NCBI GenBank assembly: GCA_964396965.1
Contig: CAYNGD010000001.1
Coordinates: 62,001 to 126,000, forward strand
DNA length: 64,000 bases
Source: JABMRW01 sp964396965
GTDB taxonomy: Bacteria; Chloroflexota; Dehalococcoidia; Dehalococcoidales; BS750m-G39
Reading direction: 5' to 3'
Under the pieces are notes generated by a model. That model ran no database searches, was not told the origin of the DNA, and saw only the letters and a list, made by a program, of their open reading frames with translations. A program made the translations under genes and the position numbers. This document shows, piece by piece, positions 1 to 7,920 of this stretch. Numbering within the stretch: the first letter of the stretch is position 1; each line of letters opens with the position of its first letter.

Positions 1-2106
1 CGGGACGAGGAAGCCACTGATGGTGCCGCCCGGGCTGCCGTCATTATCGAAATCGGCATCGTTATGCCAGCCGAAGAAGAAGTTAAAGTTCGGGCTCTCA
101 ATATCATAGAGATAGAGCTGATGCCCCTTGGTCTCCGGGCTGGAGTAGATAATCAAGAGCGACCAGCCGCAGTAGGCGGCGGTGTAGCGTGTGTTAGAAG
201 GATTGGATGAAGGCGACGGGGTACCCAGCGGGTATCCAGTAGAGCCGCCGCCACTATAAAAATTAAATTGATAAGAGGGGTCCTCCTCGTTAACCCGGTA
301 GTTGTCGGCAGCGGGGTTGGTCCCGACATAGTAATGGCCGAATGTATAAGTGCCGGCACCATTGCTATCGATAGTCCCAGCATCTACCCACTGTTTCAAT
401 AAGTCGGTAACATCGGTCATGGCCGTGTAGAACCACGTTCCCTCAAACACGGTGCCATCGAACTGGTTCGCGGGGTATAGCGTCTGATAGGCGTCAGCGG
501 TAACCGGGGTGTTATCAAAGAGGACCTTATTCACCCTGGCCGTGTCTTTGACCAGCCCGGTGATTTCCGCGGACGTCGGATTTTTCGGGTACTCCAGCCC
601 ACCGGGAGCGATGGTAATATTGTCAAGGTAGACATATTTGCTGGAGTTACTGAAATCGACGGTAAACCTCATTCTGAAACTTGAGGTTAAATAGTCATCA
701 GGTATGACTACGGTATACGTGCCGGGTGATTGATTGCCTTCGAATATGGTCTGCTGGGCACTCCACCCGCTAGTGTTGTAAAACTGATAATACAGATAGT
801 CTCCCGACCCTGCGCCAGAGTCTGATATATCTACTGACAGGTTGATGAATTTCCCAGAATAACCACTAAGGTCGATGGTGCCGCTGGTTAAATCAGACGG
901 ACCTCCCCGACCACTGAATCTTACAAAGCGGTCTATTGACCAGCGGCTTCCGGGTGTCCAGCTAACCGGCGGGGAGACGAAGTCGGAGCAGTCATCAGAG
1001 AATATCGGGGTCGTCGTATAGCCGTGCCAGTCTATCCAGCCCGTCCAGTAGAGGTAAGCGGCCTGAATATTGGCATCGGCCGGGATACCGACGGTCGGGT
1101 CATTGCTGGTGCTTATCGTGTTTTGGGTGGAGTTATAGAGCTGGTAATGGTAGTTATCCGGCGGATGTCCGCTGCCACCTATCAGGGCATTGCCCATGGC
1201 GAAATAGTCTCCCGCTACGGCGGAACCCAGCTGGCGCAGCTCATTTTCGGCAGTATAGGCCTCAACAGTAACGGTCTTGCCCGAGCCTACATCCGTAGCA
1301 GTGCTGGTAATCCCGTAATACTTCAGGTCAATATCCCAGGATAGATAGATATCGCTCGACTGTACCTTAACCCAGGAGAAGGCTGACGCAGGATGCCCTT
1401 TAGGCGTGAACTGGAAAGTAACAATCCGCTTCAGGCCCGTGCCGGGAAGGTCTCCAAACTTCGGGTTGGGAGAGCCGAAATCCCAGATTATGGCGGTGCC
1501 ACCGCGATGGGGAACCTCATATGGCACGCAGTAATAAGGCGCACTCGGGTTATCCTCAAGGTTACTGGAGCCAGGCACATAATTATATCCGTTTGGCAGC
1601 CATGCTCCTACCCTCTCTATATGCAGCGTTTTGGTATCTTCAGTAAAGTTTATTGAAATCTGGTATACGCCGTTACCGCCCTCTTCTCCAATAGTATCGC
1701 CGACAATAACAAGGTCAGCATGCGGCGTCATACCAGGGGGAGGGTCTTCAAGACCGTCCAGCATCCACTGCGGCTGTATGGTAACAGTTACATCATTACC
1801 ATTGATCGGAGAGGATACGGTGTAGGTATACGGGGTATTATAAGGATCAGCATTTACCCAGGAGCCTCCCCAGTCTGCCGGCAGCAACGGGCTCTCTGTC
1901 TGTATTTTATACAAGGCATCCTCCACGCCAGAATCAGCCGCATACTGCCCGCGCATCTTCTCCTCAAAGACTTCCTTCCCGGACTTAAGACCGGTTGCCA
2001 CGTGGCTCAACATCGGGGCGACAACCAGCGCGCTTACCAGCATCAGCAGCACCACTATAATCAGTGCCTGCCCCTTTTCACCCCTCGCCAGTTTGTCTAA
2101 TTTCAT
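1..2106 (-). CDS. PilX-like / DUF3344-like exported pilus-associated protein, C-terminus beyond left edge
   Basis: An uninterrupted 702-codon frame starts at ATG 2106 (GGGGAG upstream) and runs off the left edge with no stop, so the protein has at least 702 residues. Residues 9-13 are GEKGQ followed by a long hydrophobic stretch (LIIVVLLMLVSALVV), like a type IV prepilin signal in which the usual aromatic residue is replaced by Gln, as in PilX-type minor pilins. The rest is rich in Tyr, Ser, Thr and Gly. The pieces AYLYWTGW and CGWSLLIIYSSPE resemble DUF3344-type surface domains. It is the last visible gene of the pilus cluster, 28 bp after the preceding prepilin, and is probably a large minor pilin or pilus-tip adhesin. 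The signal motif is seen directly; the function is inferred. Confidence 0.72.
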   Translation of the reverse strand, partial: MKLDKLARGEKGQALIIVVLLMLVSALVVAPMLSHVATGLKSGKEVFEEKMRGQYAADSGVEDALYKIQTESPLLPADWGGSWVNADPYNTPYTYTVSSPINGNDVTVTIQPQWMLDGLEDPPPGMTPHADLVIVGDTIGEEGGNGVYQISINFTEDTKTLHIERVGAWLPNGYNYVPGSSNLEDNPSAPYYCVPYEVPHRGGTAIIWDFGSPNPKFGDLPGTGLKRIVTFQFTPKGHPASAFSWVKVQSSDIYLSWDIDLKYYGITSTATDVGSGKTVTVEAYTAENELRQLGSAVAGDYFAMGNALIGGSGHPPDNYHYQLYNSTQNTISTSNDPTVGIPADANIQAAYLYWTGWIDWHGYTTTPIFSDDCSDFVSPPVSWTPGSRWSIDRFVRFSGRGGPSDLTSGTIDLSGYSGKFINLSVDISDSGAGSGDYLYYQFYNTSGWSAQQTIFEGNQSPGTYTVVIPDDYLTSSFRMRFTVDFSNSSKYVYLDNITIAPGGLEYPKNPTSAEITGLVKDTARVNKVLFDNTPVTADAYQTLYPANQFDGTVFEGTWFYTAMTDVTDLLKQWVDAGTIDSNGAGTYTFGHYYVGTNPAADNYRVNEEDPSYQFNFYSGGGSTGYPLGTPSPSSNPSNTRYTAAYCGWSLLIIYSSPETKGHQLYLYDIESPNFNFFFGWHNDADFDNDGSPGGTISGFLVP

Positions 2107-2134
2107 TTAACTCACTCCCCTTTTAATACAGATG

Positions 2135-2662
2135 TTATGAGCCTGGCCTGGGAATAACCTCGTAAGTCCTGGTCTCAATCTGGGCCGCTGAGCCGGTGCC
2201 TACCTGGGCCGTTACCGTGAAAGTAAGCCTGCCGTCAGCATATTCACAGCTGGTCTTGGCCGGGTCAATGAATTCCGCTACAATGGTAGTCACAGCGGGG
2301 CCAGAATTAACAGAATCGTCCCGCTCGAGCTTGTCACCGACTATATTATAAACAACGGTGTGTACTTCATTGTCAGTCCAGTCATTCCAGGTTAAGGTGA
2401 AGGGAAACCCCGGCTCCGCAGCTACCGCTACATCTTGAGCCATCAGGGCGTCGTGGGTGACCCAGTAGCCGGCACTCCGTACCTGCCTGACTGCGGTCAT
2501 GTGGGTGCTAGTGCGGCCAGTGCTATCAAATAACTGGAACATAGTCACGGTAACAGTACCGGCAATAATACCGCTGATGGCCATCGCTATCGCCAGTTCT
2601 ATCAGGGTGAAACCCAGTTGTTTTCTATTTATCAACCCTAAACCGTGAAATATCTTTGACAT
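2135..2662 (-). CDS. type IV prepilin-like protein (minor pilin)
   Basis: This 175-residue protein has a classic class III signal: basic leader, then GFTLIELAIAMAISGIIAG at about residues 17-35, with cleavage expected after the Gly and a Glu at mature position 5. The C-terminal part is a short beta-rich globular domain (TSCEYADGRLTFTVTAQVG). The start ATG at 2662 has AGGGG upstream. It lies 3 bp after the other prepilin gene and is probably co-transcribed with pilB and pilC. It is likely a minor pilin or pseudopilin processed by a PilD-type peptidase, which is not encoded in this window. Whether it serves DNA uptake, adhesion or secretion cannot be told. Confidence 0.88.
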   Translation of the reverse strand: MSKIFHGLGLINRKQLGFTLIELAIAMAISGIIAGTVTVTMFQLFDSTGRTSTHMTAVRQVRSAGYWVTHDALMAQDVAVAAEPGFPFTLTWNDWTDNEVHTVVYNIVGDKLERDDSVNSGPAVTTIVAEFIDPAKTSCEYADGRLTFTVTAQVGTGSAAQIETRTYEVIPRPGS

Positions 2663-2665
2663 GAC

Positions 2666-3127
2666 CTATAATCCCCTCTGAGTCATGTAGTCCTCCAGGG
2701 TAAATATTTCCTTCGTCTCCCCGCCGACAGTGTGTCTTATGGTTACATTTATGACCTGGATGCCATCGTCGAGCATGCCGTTCAAAGGTTCAGTGCTGAC
2801 AATAACGGTATAACCAGCATAATCAGCGGAAAGCAGTTCTGGCTTATTATTAGCGGGGTCCCACCAAGTTGGCTCGTCTGTTGAACTGCGTGTTGGCCCG
2901 CTATCAGGGTAATCCAAGGTATACGCCCAAGGAGCAGCACTGTACTCCTGGCTTCTGACGTATTCCATCTGGGTACGGGCCAGGCTTTCGGCGGTGGCCC
3001 GCTCGTCAGCAATCATGATAGACTTGGAGCCGGTGGCCAGGGCGGTGAGAAAGGTAGCAGCCACTACGCCCAGCAAAGCCAAGGCCAGTGCCACCTCTAG
3101 CAGACTAAAGCCCTTTTCCCCCTTCAT
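2666..3127 (-). CDS. type IV prepilin-like protein (minor pilin)
   Basis: About 153 residues from ATG 3127, chosen over an upstream TTG at 3136 because GGAG lies about nine bases before it. The N-terminus MKGEKGFSLLEVALALALLG is a textbook prepilin cleavage site (G before F, Glu at mature position 5) followed by the hydrophobic helix that packs into the pilus core. The short C-terminal domain ends EIFTLEDYMTQRGL and resembles PilV/GspI-type minor pilins. It sits between pilC and the second prepilin gene with gaps of only a few bases, which indicates one operon. Confidence 0.88.
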   Translation of the reverse strand: MKGEKGFSLLEVALALALLGVVAATFLTALATGSKSIMIADERATAESLARTQMEYVRSQEYSAAPWAYTLDYPDSGPTRSSTDEPTWWDPANNKPELLSADYAGYTVIVSTEPLNGMLDDGIQVINVTIRHTVGGETKEIFTLEDYMTQRGL

Positions 3128-3139
3128 TGCTGCCAACTC

Positions 3140-4351
3140 CTAGACATTTATTTGTCCGTAGATTGAATACATCGCTGAAAATAGAGAGACCATAATAAAG
3201 CCAATTACTACGCCTATCCCGATAATCATGGCCGGTTGAATGAGCCCTACCGCAGCGCTGGTCCTGTCGTCAGCCTCAATCTCGTAGCTCTGGGCTACCG
3301 TAGTCAGCGTGTTATCCAGGTTGCCGGTCTCTTCACCAACGCCGACCATCTGCACCATCAGGGGCAGAAAGAGTTTATTCTTGCTCATGGGCTTGGACAG
3401 GCCCTGGCCCCTAATCAACTCCTGCTGAACTGCGGTCAGCGCCTCGATCATAGCCTTGTTGCCGCTGCCGTGAATCACCATAGACATGATTTCGGGCAGG
3501 GGTAAGCCGACCTTGAACAGCAGCGCCATGGTCCGGCAGGCTCGGGAAAGCTCACTAAGCACATTGATACGGCCTATCACCGGCATGGTGAGCATTAATT
3601 TATCAAACTGGTATCTGCCCGCTGGCGTCCTGATGTATAAATAGCCCACAATAATCACGGCGAACAACCCCAGAATGATGAAAAGCCCGTAATGGATAAG
3701 CCAGGCGGACGCGTCCAGAAGTATCCGCGTCGGTGCCGGCAGTTGGACGCCGAAAGCCCCGTACAGGTTAATAAAGGTGGGCATGACAAAGACAACCAGT
3801 ATGGCTACCACTACAATGGCTACAACACCCAGAATAATAGGGTACGTAAGAGCGTTTTTAATCTTCTTCTCGGTGAGAACGCTCCTCTCCATATGATCGG
3901 CCATCTGCCGCAGCACCACTTCCAGGTTGCCGCCCTGCTCACCGGCCGCTATCGTCCGGTGATAAAGCTCAGGGAAAGCCCGTGGGTGCTTGCTAAGAGC
4001 GGTAGATAGCGAGGTTCCACCGCGGATGTCGGAGGCCACCTGGCCGACCACAGCCCTCAGGCCGCGATTGGTTGCCTGGCCCTGTAACAGCTCCAAAGCG
4101 GTAACGATATCGGTGCCAGACTCCAGGAGCAAAGCCAGCTGGCGGGAGAACATGACTATTTCCTTAGGCTTTATCCGGGAAAAGCGCCCGGTAAAGCTGC
4201 CCAGATTTAAGAAGGAGGTCATCGTCCTCAGGCTGACCAGCTGGTAGCCGCCGTAGTTGAGCAGGCTGGCGGCGGCCGCTTCGTCAGTGGCCGAAAGCTT
4301 GCCTTTTACCAGTTTCTTATCCACTGTGTAGGCTATATACTGAAAATCCAT
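3140..4351 (-). CDS. pilC: type IV pilus / type II secretion inner-membrane platform protein PilC (GspF family)
   Basis: 403 residues from ATG 4351, which has GGAGG five bases upstream; a GTG six codons earlier overlaps pilB and lacks a ribosome site. The protein has the two duplicated cytoplasmic T2SSF domains, the first recognisable from FSRQLALLLESGTDIVTALE and the second from ELSRACRTMALLFKVGLPLP. Three hydrophobic membrane segments are visible, one at about residues 168-190 and another at the C-terminus (IIGIGVVIGFIMVSLFSAMY). PilC couples the PilB ATPase to pilin polymerisation. It directly follows pilB and precedes the prepilin genes. Length is normal for the family. Confidence 0.95.
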   Translation of the reverse strand: MDFQYIAYTVDKKLVKGKLSATDEAAAASLLNYGGYQLVSLRTMTSFLNLGSFTGRFSRIKPKEIVMFSRQLALLLESGTDIVTALELLQGQATNRGLRAVVGQVASDIRGGTSLSTALSKHPRAFPELYHRTIAAGEQGGNLEVVLRQMADHMERSVLTEKKIKNALTYPIILGVVAIVVVAILVVFVMPTFINLYGAFGVQLPAPTRILLDASAWLIHYGLFIILGLFAVIIVGYLYIRTPAGRYQFDKLMLTMPVIGRINVLSELSRACRTMALLFKVGLPLPEIMSMVIHGSGNKAMIEALTAVQQELIRGQGLSKPMSKNKLFLPLMVQMVGVGEETGNLDNTLTTVAQSYEIEADDRTSAAVGLIQPAMIIGIGVVIGFIMVSLFSAMYSIYGQINV

Positions 4352-4368
4352 AATACCTCCGCAGACCA

Positions 4369-6708
4369 CTAGTCTCCAGAATAGGCATTGCGCAGCACCT
4401 CGGAGGGAGTGGTTATGCCCTCCTTTACCTTGCGCATGCCGTCTTTCATCATGGTTACCATGCCCTCCTTGATTGCCTGGGCTCTAATCTCGCTGCTGCT
4501 CACCCGCTTGGTGACCATCGTCCTTATAGTGTCACTCATGGTCATAATCTCGAAGATACCCACCCGGCCGATATAGCCGGTATAGGCACAGGACTTGCAG
4601 CCAGTGCCGTAGACGAATTCGGTCCGCTTCTCGCCCATCTCTTTCTCATAGGCCATCTGCTCTACCAGCGGTGCCTCAATGGGATGGCCGCAGTCAGGAC
4701 AAATGCGGCGCACCATCCGCTGACCGATAACACCCAGAACCGCCGAGGCGATTAAGAAGGGCTCTACCCGCAGGTCAATGAGACGGGAGAGCACGCCGGA
4801 AGAATCGCTGGCGTGTACTGATGATAGCATCAGGTGACCGGTGAGGGCGGCCTGAACGGCGATGTTGGCCGTCTCGGCATCACGTATCTCGCCGACCATT
4901 ATCACATCGGGGTCAAGGCGCAGTATGCTCCGCAGTCCGCTGGCGAAGGTGATGCCGGCCTGGGGGTTGACCTGAATCTGGTTGATGTCCTTGAAACGGT
5001 ACTCGGCGGGGTCTTCAATAGTAATGATATTTCTCCCCAGGCAGTCAAGCGAGTTGATGGCGGCGTACAGGGTGGTGGTCTTGCCGGCTCCGGTGGGGCC
5101 GCTGGTCAAAATCATGCCGTAGGGAACCTTGAGCAGGGCCTCAAACTTGGCCTGGCTGTCGGGCAGCATGCCAAGCTCGGCCATGCCCAGAGCCGCTACC
5201 GACTTGTCCAATAAACGCAGCACCGCCATCTCGCCGGTAACCGTGGGTGAGGTGGCGACACGGATGTCTATCTCCCGCCCCTTGGCCTTAACCGAAAACT
5301 GGCCGTCCTGGGCCCGGTGGCGGTCGGCGATATTCAAATCGGACAGAATCTTGATTCGGGAAAGGAGGGCCAGATGGATATTCAGCGGCAGCGACATCAG
5401 GTCCTGAAGGGTGCCGTCAATACGGTAGCGCACCCTCAGTCTGTCCTCCTCCGGCTCAATATGGATATCGGAGGAGCGGGCTTTGACCGCTTCCTCGATA
5501 ATAAGGTTGAGCGCCTGGGCCAGGGGAGCGTCGGTATCGGTGTTGAAGGCCAGGCTCTGTAGAGCCACATCATCCGGCACGTTAACGCGGGAGAGCTGTT
5601 TCTCAATCTCGCCGTAGCCCTTGTAGTTGAAGTCGATAGCCTCCCTGACCACATCGGCCGGGGCGGCCACCGGCTTAATCCTCATCCGGCTCAGCGCCGA
5701 AAAGGCCTCCAGGGCAAAGATGTCGGTGGGGTCGGACATGGCCACCTCTAGGGTATTGCCGGATACCGCCAGCGGTATGGCACTGTACCTTCTGGCCATA
5801 ACCTCGGGGATTAACTGCAGTGCTTCCGGCTGGGGGGCATGCCTTAAATGCCTCTGCGCGGACTTGGCCACCGGAGCCTCCGGCTTTTCCGCCTTTACCG
5901 GCTCATTCTTGGGCGGGGCCGGCTTTTCTTCCGGCGGGGCCGGTTCCTCTTCGGCAGGCAAGGCCCGGGGAGCCGGCTGGTGATTTAACTCAAAAACCTT
6001 TATCTGCTGGTGCTCAGCAAACTGCCTGGCTTCAGGGCTGAGCCGGGGCGAGACGACGATGACCTTTTCATCAATGCCTACCTCGTAGGCCTTGGTGTCA
6101 AATACGGATACCGGATCCAGGCCCACCTCTTCCTCATCGCTGATGAAATCTATGCCCAGGCTGTGGCTGACCTGGTCGGTGTTGGTATAGGCTAATACAT
6201 CAAAGTTATACTCTACGCCGGAACGGCCCCGAATCTTGGCCTGTTCCTCCACAGCGTAGCCCCGGTCAATGAGGGCCTCCACCAGCTGCTCTTTGGTCTC
6301 AAATTTGAGAGGCTCCAGCGGCGTAGCTGGCGTCTGGCATTTCACCTCAAACATCGACTCAATCTGCTCTATGTCAATGACCTTTATCCGCTGCTTCTGG
6401 GCCAGCTGCTTGGCCTCCGGGCTGATATCGGAGGCGACCAGGAGCCGGCTCTGGATACCGGTATCGTAGGCCTTGTTGGCGAAGCTGAAGATAGCCTTTA
6501 TCTCCTTCTCCCGCTCACCGCCGGCGATGATGCAGATGGCAATCCGGTAGGCGGTGAAGCCGTCATCCTTCTGGGCCAGCATATCAAAGGTATGCTCAAT
6601 CCCGGACTTACCCATAAGCCTGGCGTTGTCGGTTATCTGGTAGCCCTGCTTTTCCAGGTAGTCTCTAACCTGGGACTTCAGCTCTAGGTCGCTCTCAACC
6701 TTACTCAT
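4369..6708 (-). CDS. pilB: type IV pilus assembly ATPase PilB with two N-terminal degenerate Mrr-like nuclease-fold repeats
   Basis: 779 residues from ATG 6708 (GGAGG seven bases upstream); a GTG at 6756 is an in-frame but weaker start. The C-terminal half is a complete GspE/PilB ATPase: GPTGAGKTT Walker A near residue 538, LDPDVIMVGEIRD Walker B near 598, Asp and His boxes, and a CPDC...CKSC zinc motif. An MshEN-type domain lies at about 285-365. Residues 5-120 and 135-240 are two copies of a domain resembling Mrr-type endonucleases (GKSGIEHTFDMLA and GRSGVEYNFDVLA), but the catalytic QxK strand is replaced by AICI and GIDF. These repeats are probably non-catalytic modules for binding or oligomerisation. 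A Pro/Glu-rich linker joins them to MshEN. The gene ends 18 bp before pilC. Confidence 0.93.
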   Translation of the reverse strand: MSKVESDLELKSQVRDYLEKQGYQITDNARLMGKSGIEHTFDMLAQKDDGFTAYRIAICIIAGGEREKEIKAIFSFANKAYDTGIQSRLLVASDISPEAKQLAQKQRIKVIDIEQIESMFEVKCQTPATPLEPLKFETKEQLVEALIDRGYAVEEQAKIRGRSGVEYNFDVLAYTNTDQVSHSLGIDFISDEEEVGLDPVSVFDTKAYEVGIDEKVIVVSPRLSPEARQFAEHQQIKVFELNHQPAPRALPAEEEPAPPEEKPAPPKNEPVKAEKPEAPVAKSAQRHLRHAPQPEALQLIPEVMARRYSAIPLAVSGNTLEVAMSDPTDIFALEAFSALSRMRIKPVAAPADVVREAIDFNYKGYGEIEKQLSRVNVPDDVALQSLAFNTDTDAPLAQALNLIIEEAVKARSSDIHIEPEEDRLRVRYRIDGTLQDLMSLPLNIHLALLSRIKILSDLNIADRHRAQDGQFSVKAKGREIDIRVATSPTVTGEMAVLRLLDKSVAALGMAELGMLPDSQAKFEALLKVPYGMILTSGPTGAGKTTTLYAAINSLDCLGRNIITIEDPAEYRFKDINQIQVNPQAGITFASGLRSILRLDPDVIMVGEIRDAETANIAVQAALTGHLMLSSVHASDSSGVLSRLIDLRVEPFLIASAVLGVIGQRMVRRICPDCGHPIEAPLVEQMAYEKEMGEKRTEFVYGTGCKSCAYTGYIGRVGIFEIMTMSDTIRTMVTKRVSSSEIRAQAIKEGMVTMMKDGMRKVKEGITTPSEVLRNAYSGD

Positions 6709-6830
6709 GTCACCGCCTCCGTCCCCGGCTGCTTCTGTCTCGACCAAACTTTCCACTCAAAATACCCTTCCCTTATCCTAATTTTTTGGAATTAACCCCG
6801 CGTAGAACCAGCGTTTAAATCCGGTTAAAA

Positions 6831-7514
6831 TCACACCTTTACCACCGCCGGAATCCACCCGTTGCGCATGGCCAGGGCCACGGCATGAGCCCGGTCATTG
6901 GCATTCAGCTTGCGCAGGATAGAGCTGACGTGGTTCTTTATAGTCTGCTCGCTTATCTCCAGAATGTGGGCAATCTGCTTATTGGAGTTGCCCTGGGCGA
7001 TATAGTTCAGTATCTGGGTCTCCCGGTAGGTAAGAGGGGCAGTTACCGTCTCCATGACCTTTCCCGCCGAGACTATGTCCCGGAACTGCCTCAGGACATG
7101 CTCGGCGACGGTGGGCCTGGTGATGAGGCTGTCATTGATGGGGTATTCGCCAAGACAGGCCCGCCGGATAATACTGACCAGCTCTTCGATGGTGGTGTTT
7201 TTATTAAGGTAAGCTACGGCACCGGTCTTGATAACCTCAAATAGCTCATCATCGCTGGAGTTGGGGCTGAGAATTATTACCCTGCTGTTGGGATAGCGGC
7301 GGGTAATCTTCCGCCCCAGCTCTAGCCCGCTCAAGGCCGGAAAATTTATGTCAAGCAGGACAACATCCGGAGACTCGGCTTCAATGGTATCCATGGTCTC
7401 ATCATTAGGGGCACCCTCCAGCACCCTGAACCCGGACTGCTCCGATAGCGCCTGCCGGACGCCATAACGAAAAAATGCCTGCTTGTCAATTATCATTACC
7501 GTAATATCGTTCAT
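6831..7514 (-). CDS. NarL/FixJ-family response regulator (REC + LuxR-type HTH)
   Basis: 227 residues. The N-terminal receiver domain has the phosphoacceptor Asp in VVLLDINFPALSG (about residue 54), the switch Ser in VIILSPN and the conserved Lys in YLNKN. The usual acidic pair at the end of strand 1 is reduced to IIDKQ. The C-terminal LuxR/GerE helix-turn-helix spans about 155-220 (LTYRETQILNYIAQGNSNKQIA). Its start codon overlaps the stop of the small HTH gene by four bases (ATGA), so the two are translationally coupled. It lies 122 bp upstream of pilB in the same orientation, so control of pili is a reasonable inference. No histidine kinase is encoded nearby. Confidence 0.9.
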   Translation of the reverse strand: MNDITVMIIDKQAFFRYGVRQALSEQSGFRVLEGAPNDETMDTIEAESPDVVLLDINFPALSGLELGRKITRRYPNSRVIILSPNSSDDELFEVIKTGAVAYLNKNTTIEELVSIIRRACLGEYPINDSLITRPTVAEHVLRQFRDIVSAGKVMETVTAPLTYRETQILNYIAQGNSNKQIAHILEISEQTIKNHVSSILRKLNANDRAHAVALAMRNGWIPAVVKV

Positions 7515-7750
7515 CCGGACACCCCCTCACCATACTCACTAATCTTTTTCCCACCGTTGTTATGCTGCTCAGCCAGGAAGGTGGAAACATCCTCCGACCG
7601 GAACCTCCGGTCACCCCTGGAACCGATGCGATAGGTCTTTATTACCCCCTGATTGCTCCACCGCCTCACCGTATTTATATGCACATTGAGGAGGCGGGCG
7701 ACATCGCTGGTGGTCAGCATGGGGTCAATATTACGACTGTCATTTGCCAT
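7511..7750 (-). CDS. small excisionase/MerR-like helix-turn-helix DNA-binding protein
   Basis: 79 residues. Residues 11-60 form a MerR/excisionase-type winged helix (LTTSDVARLLNVHINTVRRW, then a wing with GSRGDRRFRSEDV), as in BldC or HTH_17 proteins. GGAG lies about ten bases before the ATG at 7750. It overlaps the response regulator gene by four bases, and the pair probably work together. Such small proteins bind direct repeats in promoters; none was assigned here. The 170 bp before it hold its promoter region and no other gene. Confidence 0.85.
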   Translation of the reverse strand: MANDSRNIDPMLTTSDVARLLNVHINTVRRWSNQGVIKTYRIGSRGDRRFRSEDVSTFLAEQHNNGGKKISEYGEGVSG

Positions 7751-7920
7751 AGCTTGTTCCTCTCCTGAACTATCTAAACCTTACCTCTTACTACTGTAAA
7801 TTATCTTACTTCTCGTAACAATCACCCAAAAGGGCTAGCCAAAGGTAGCAATTGGTCATAGTACTTTTGAACTAGAGTGAAAGAGATGGGCAAATGAGTG
7901 TGGGAGTTTAAGCCAGCTGG

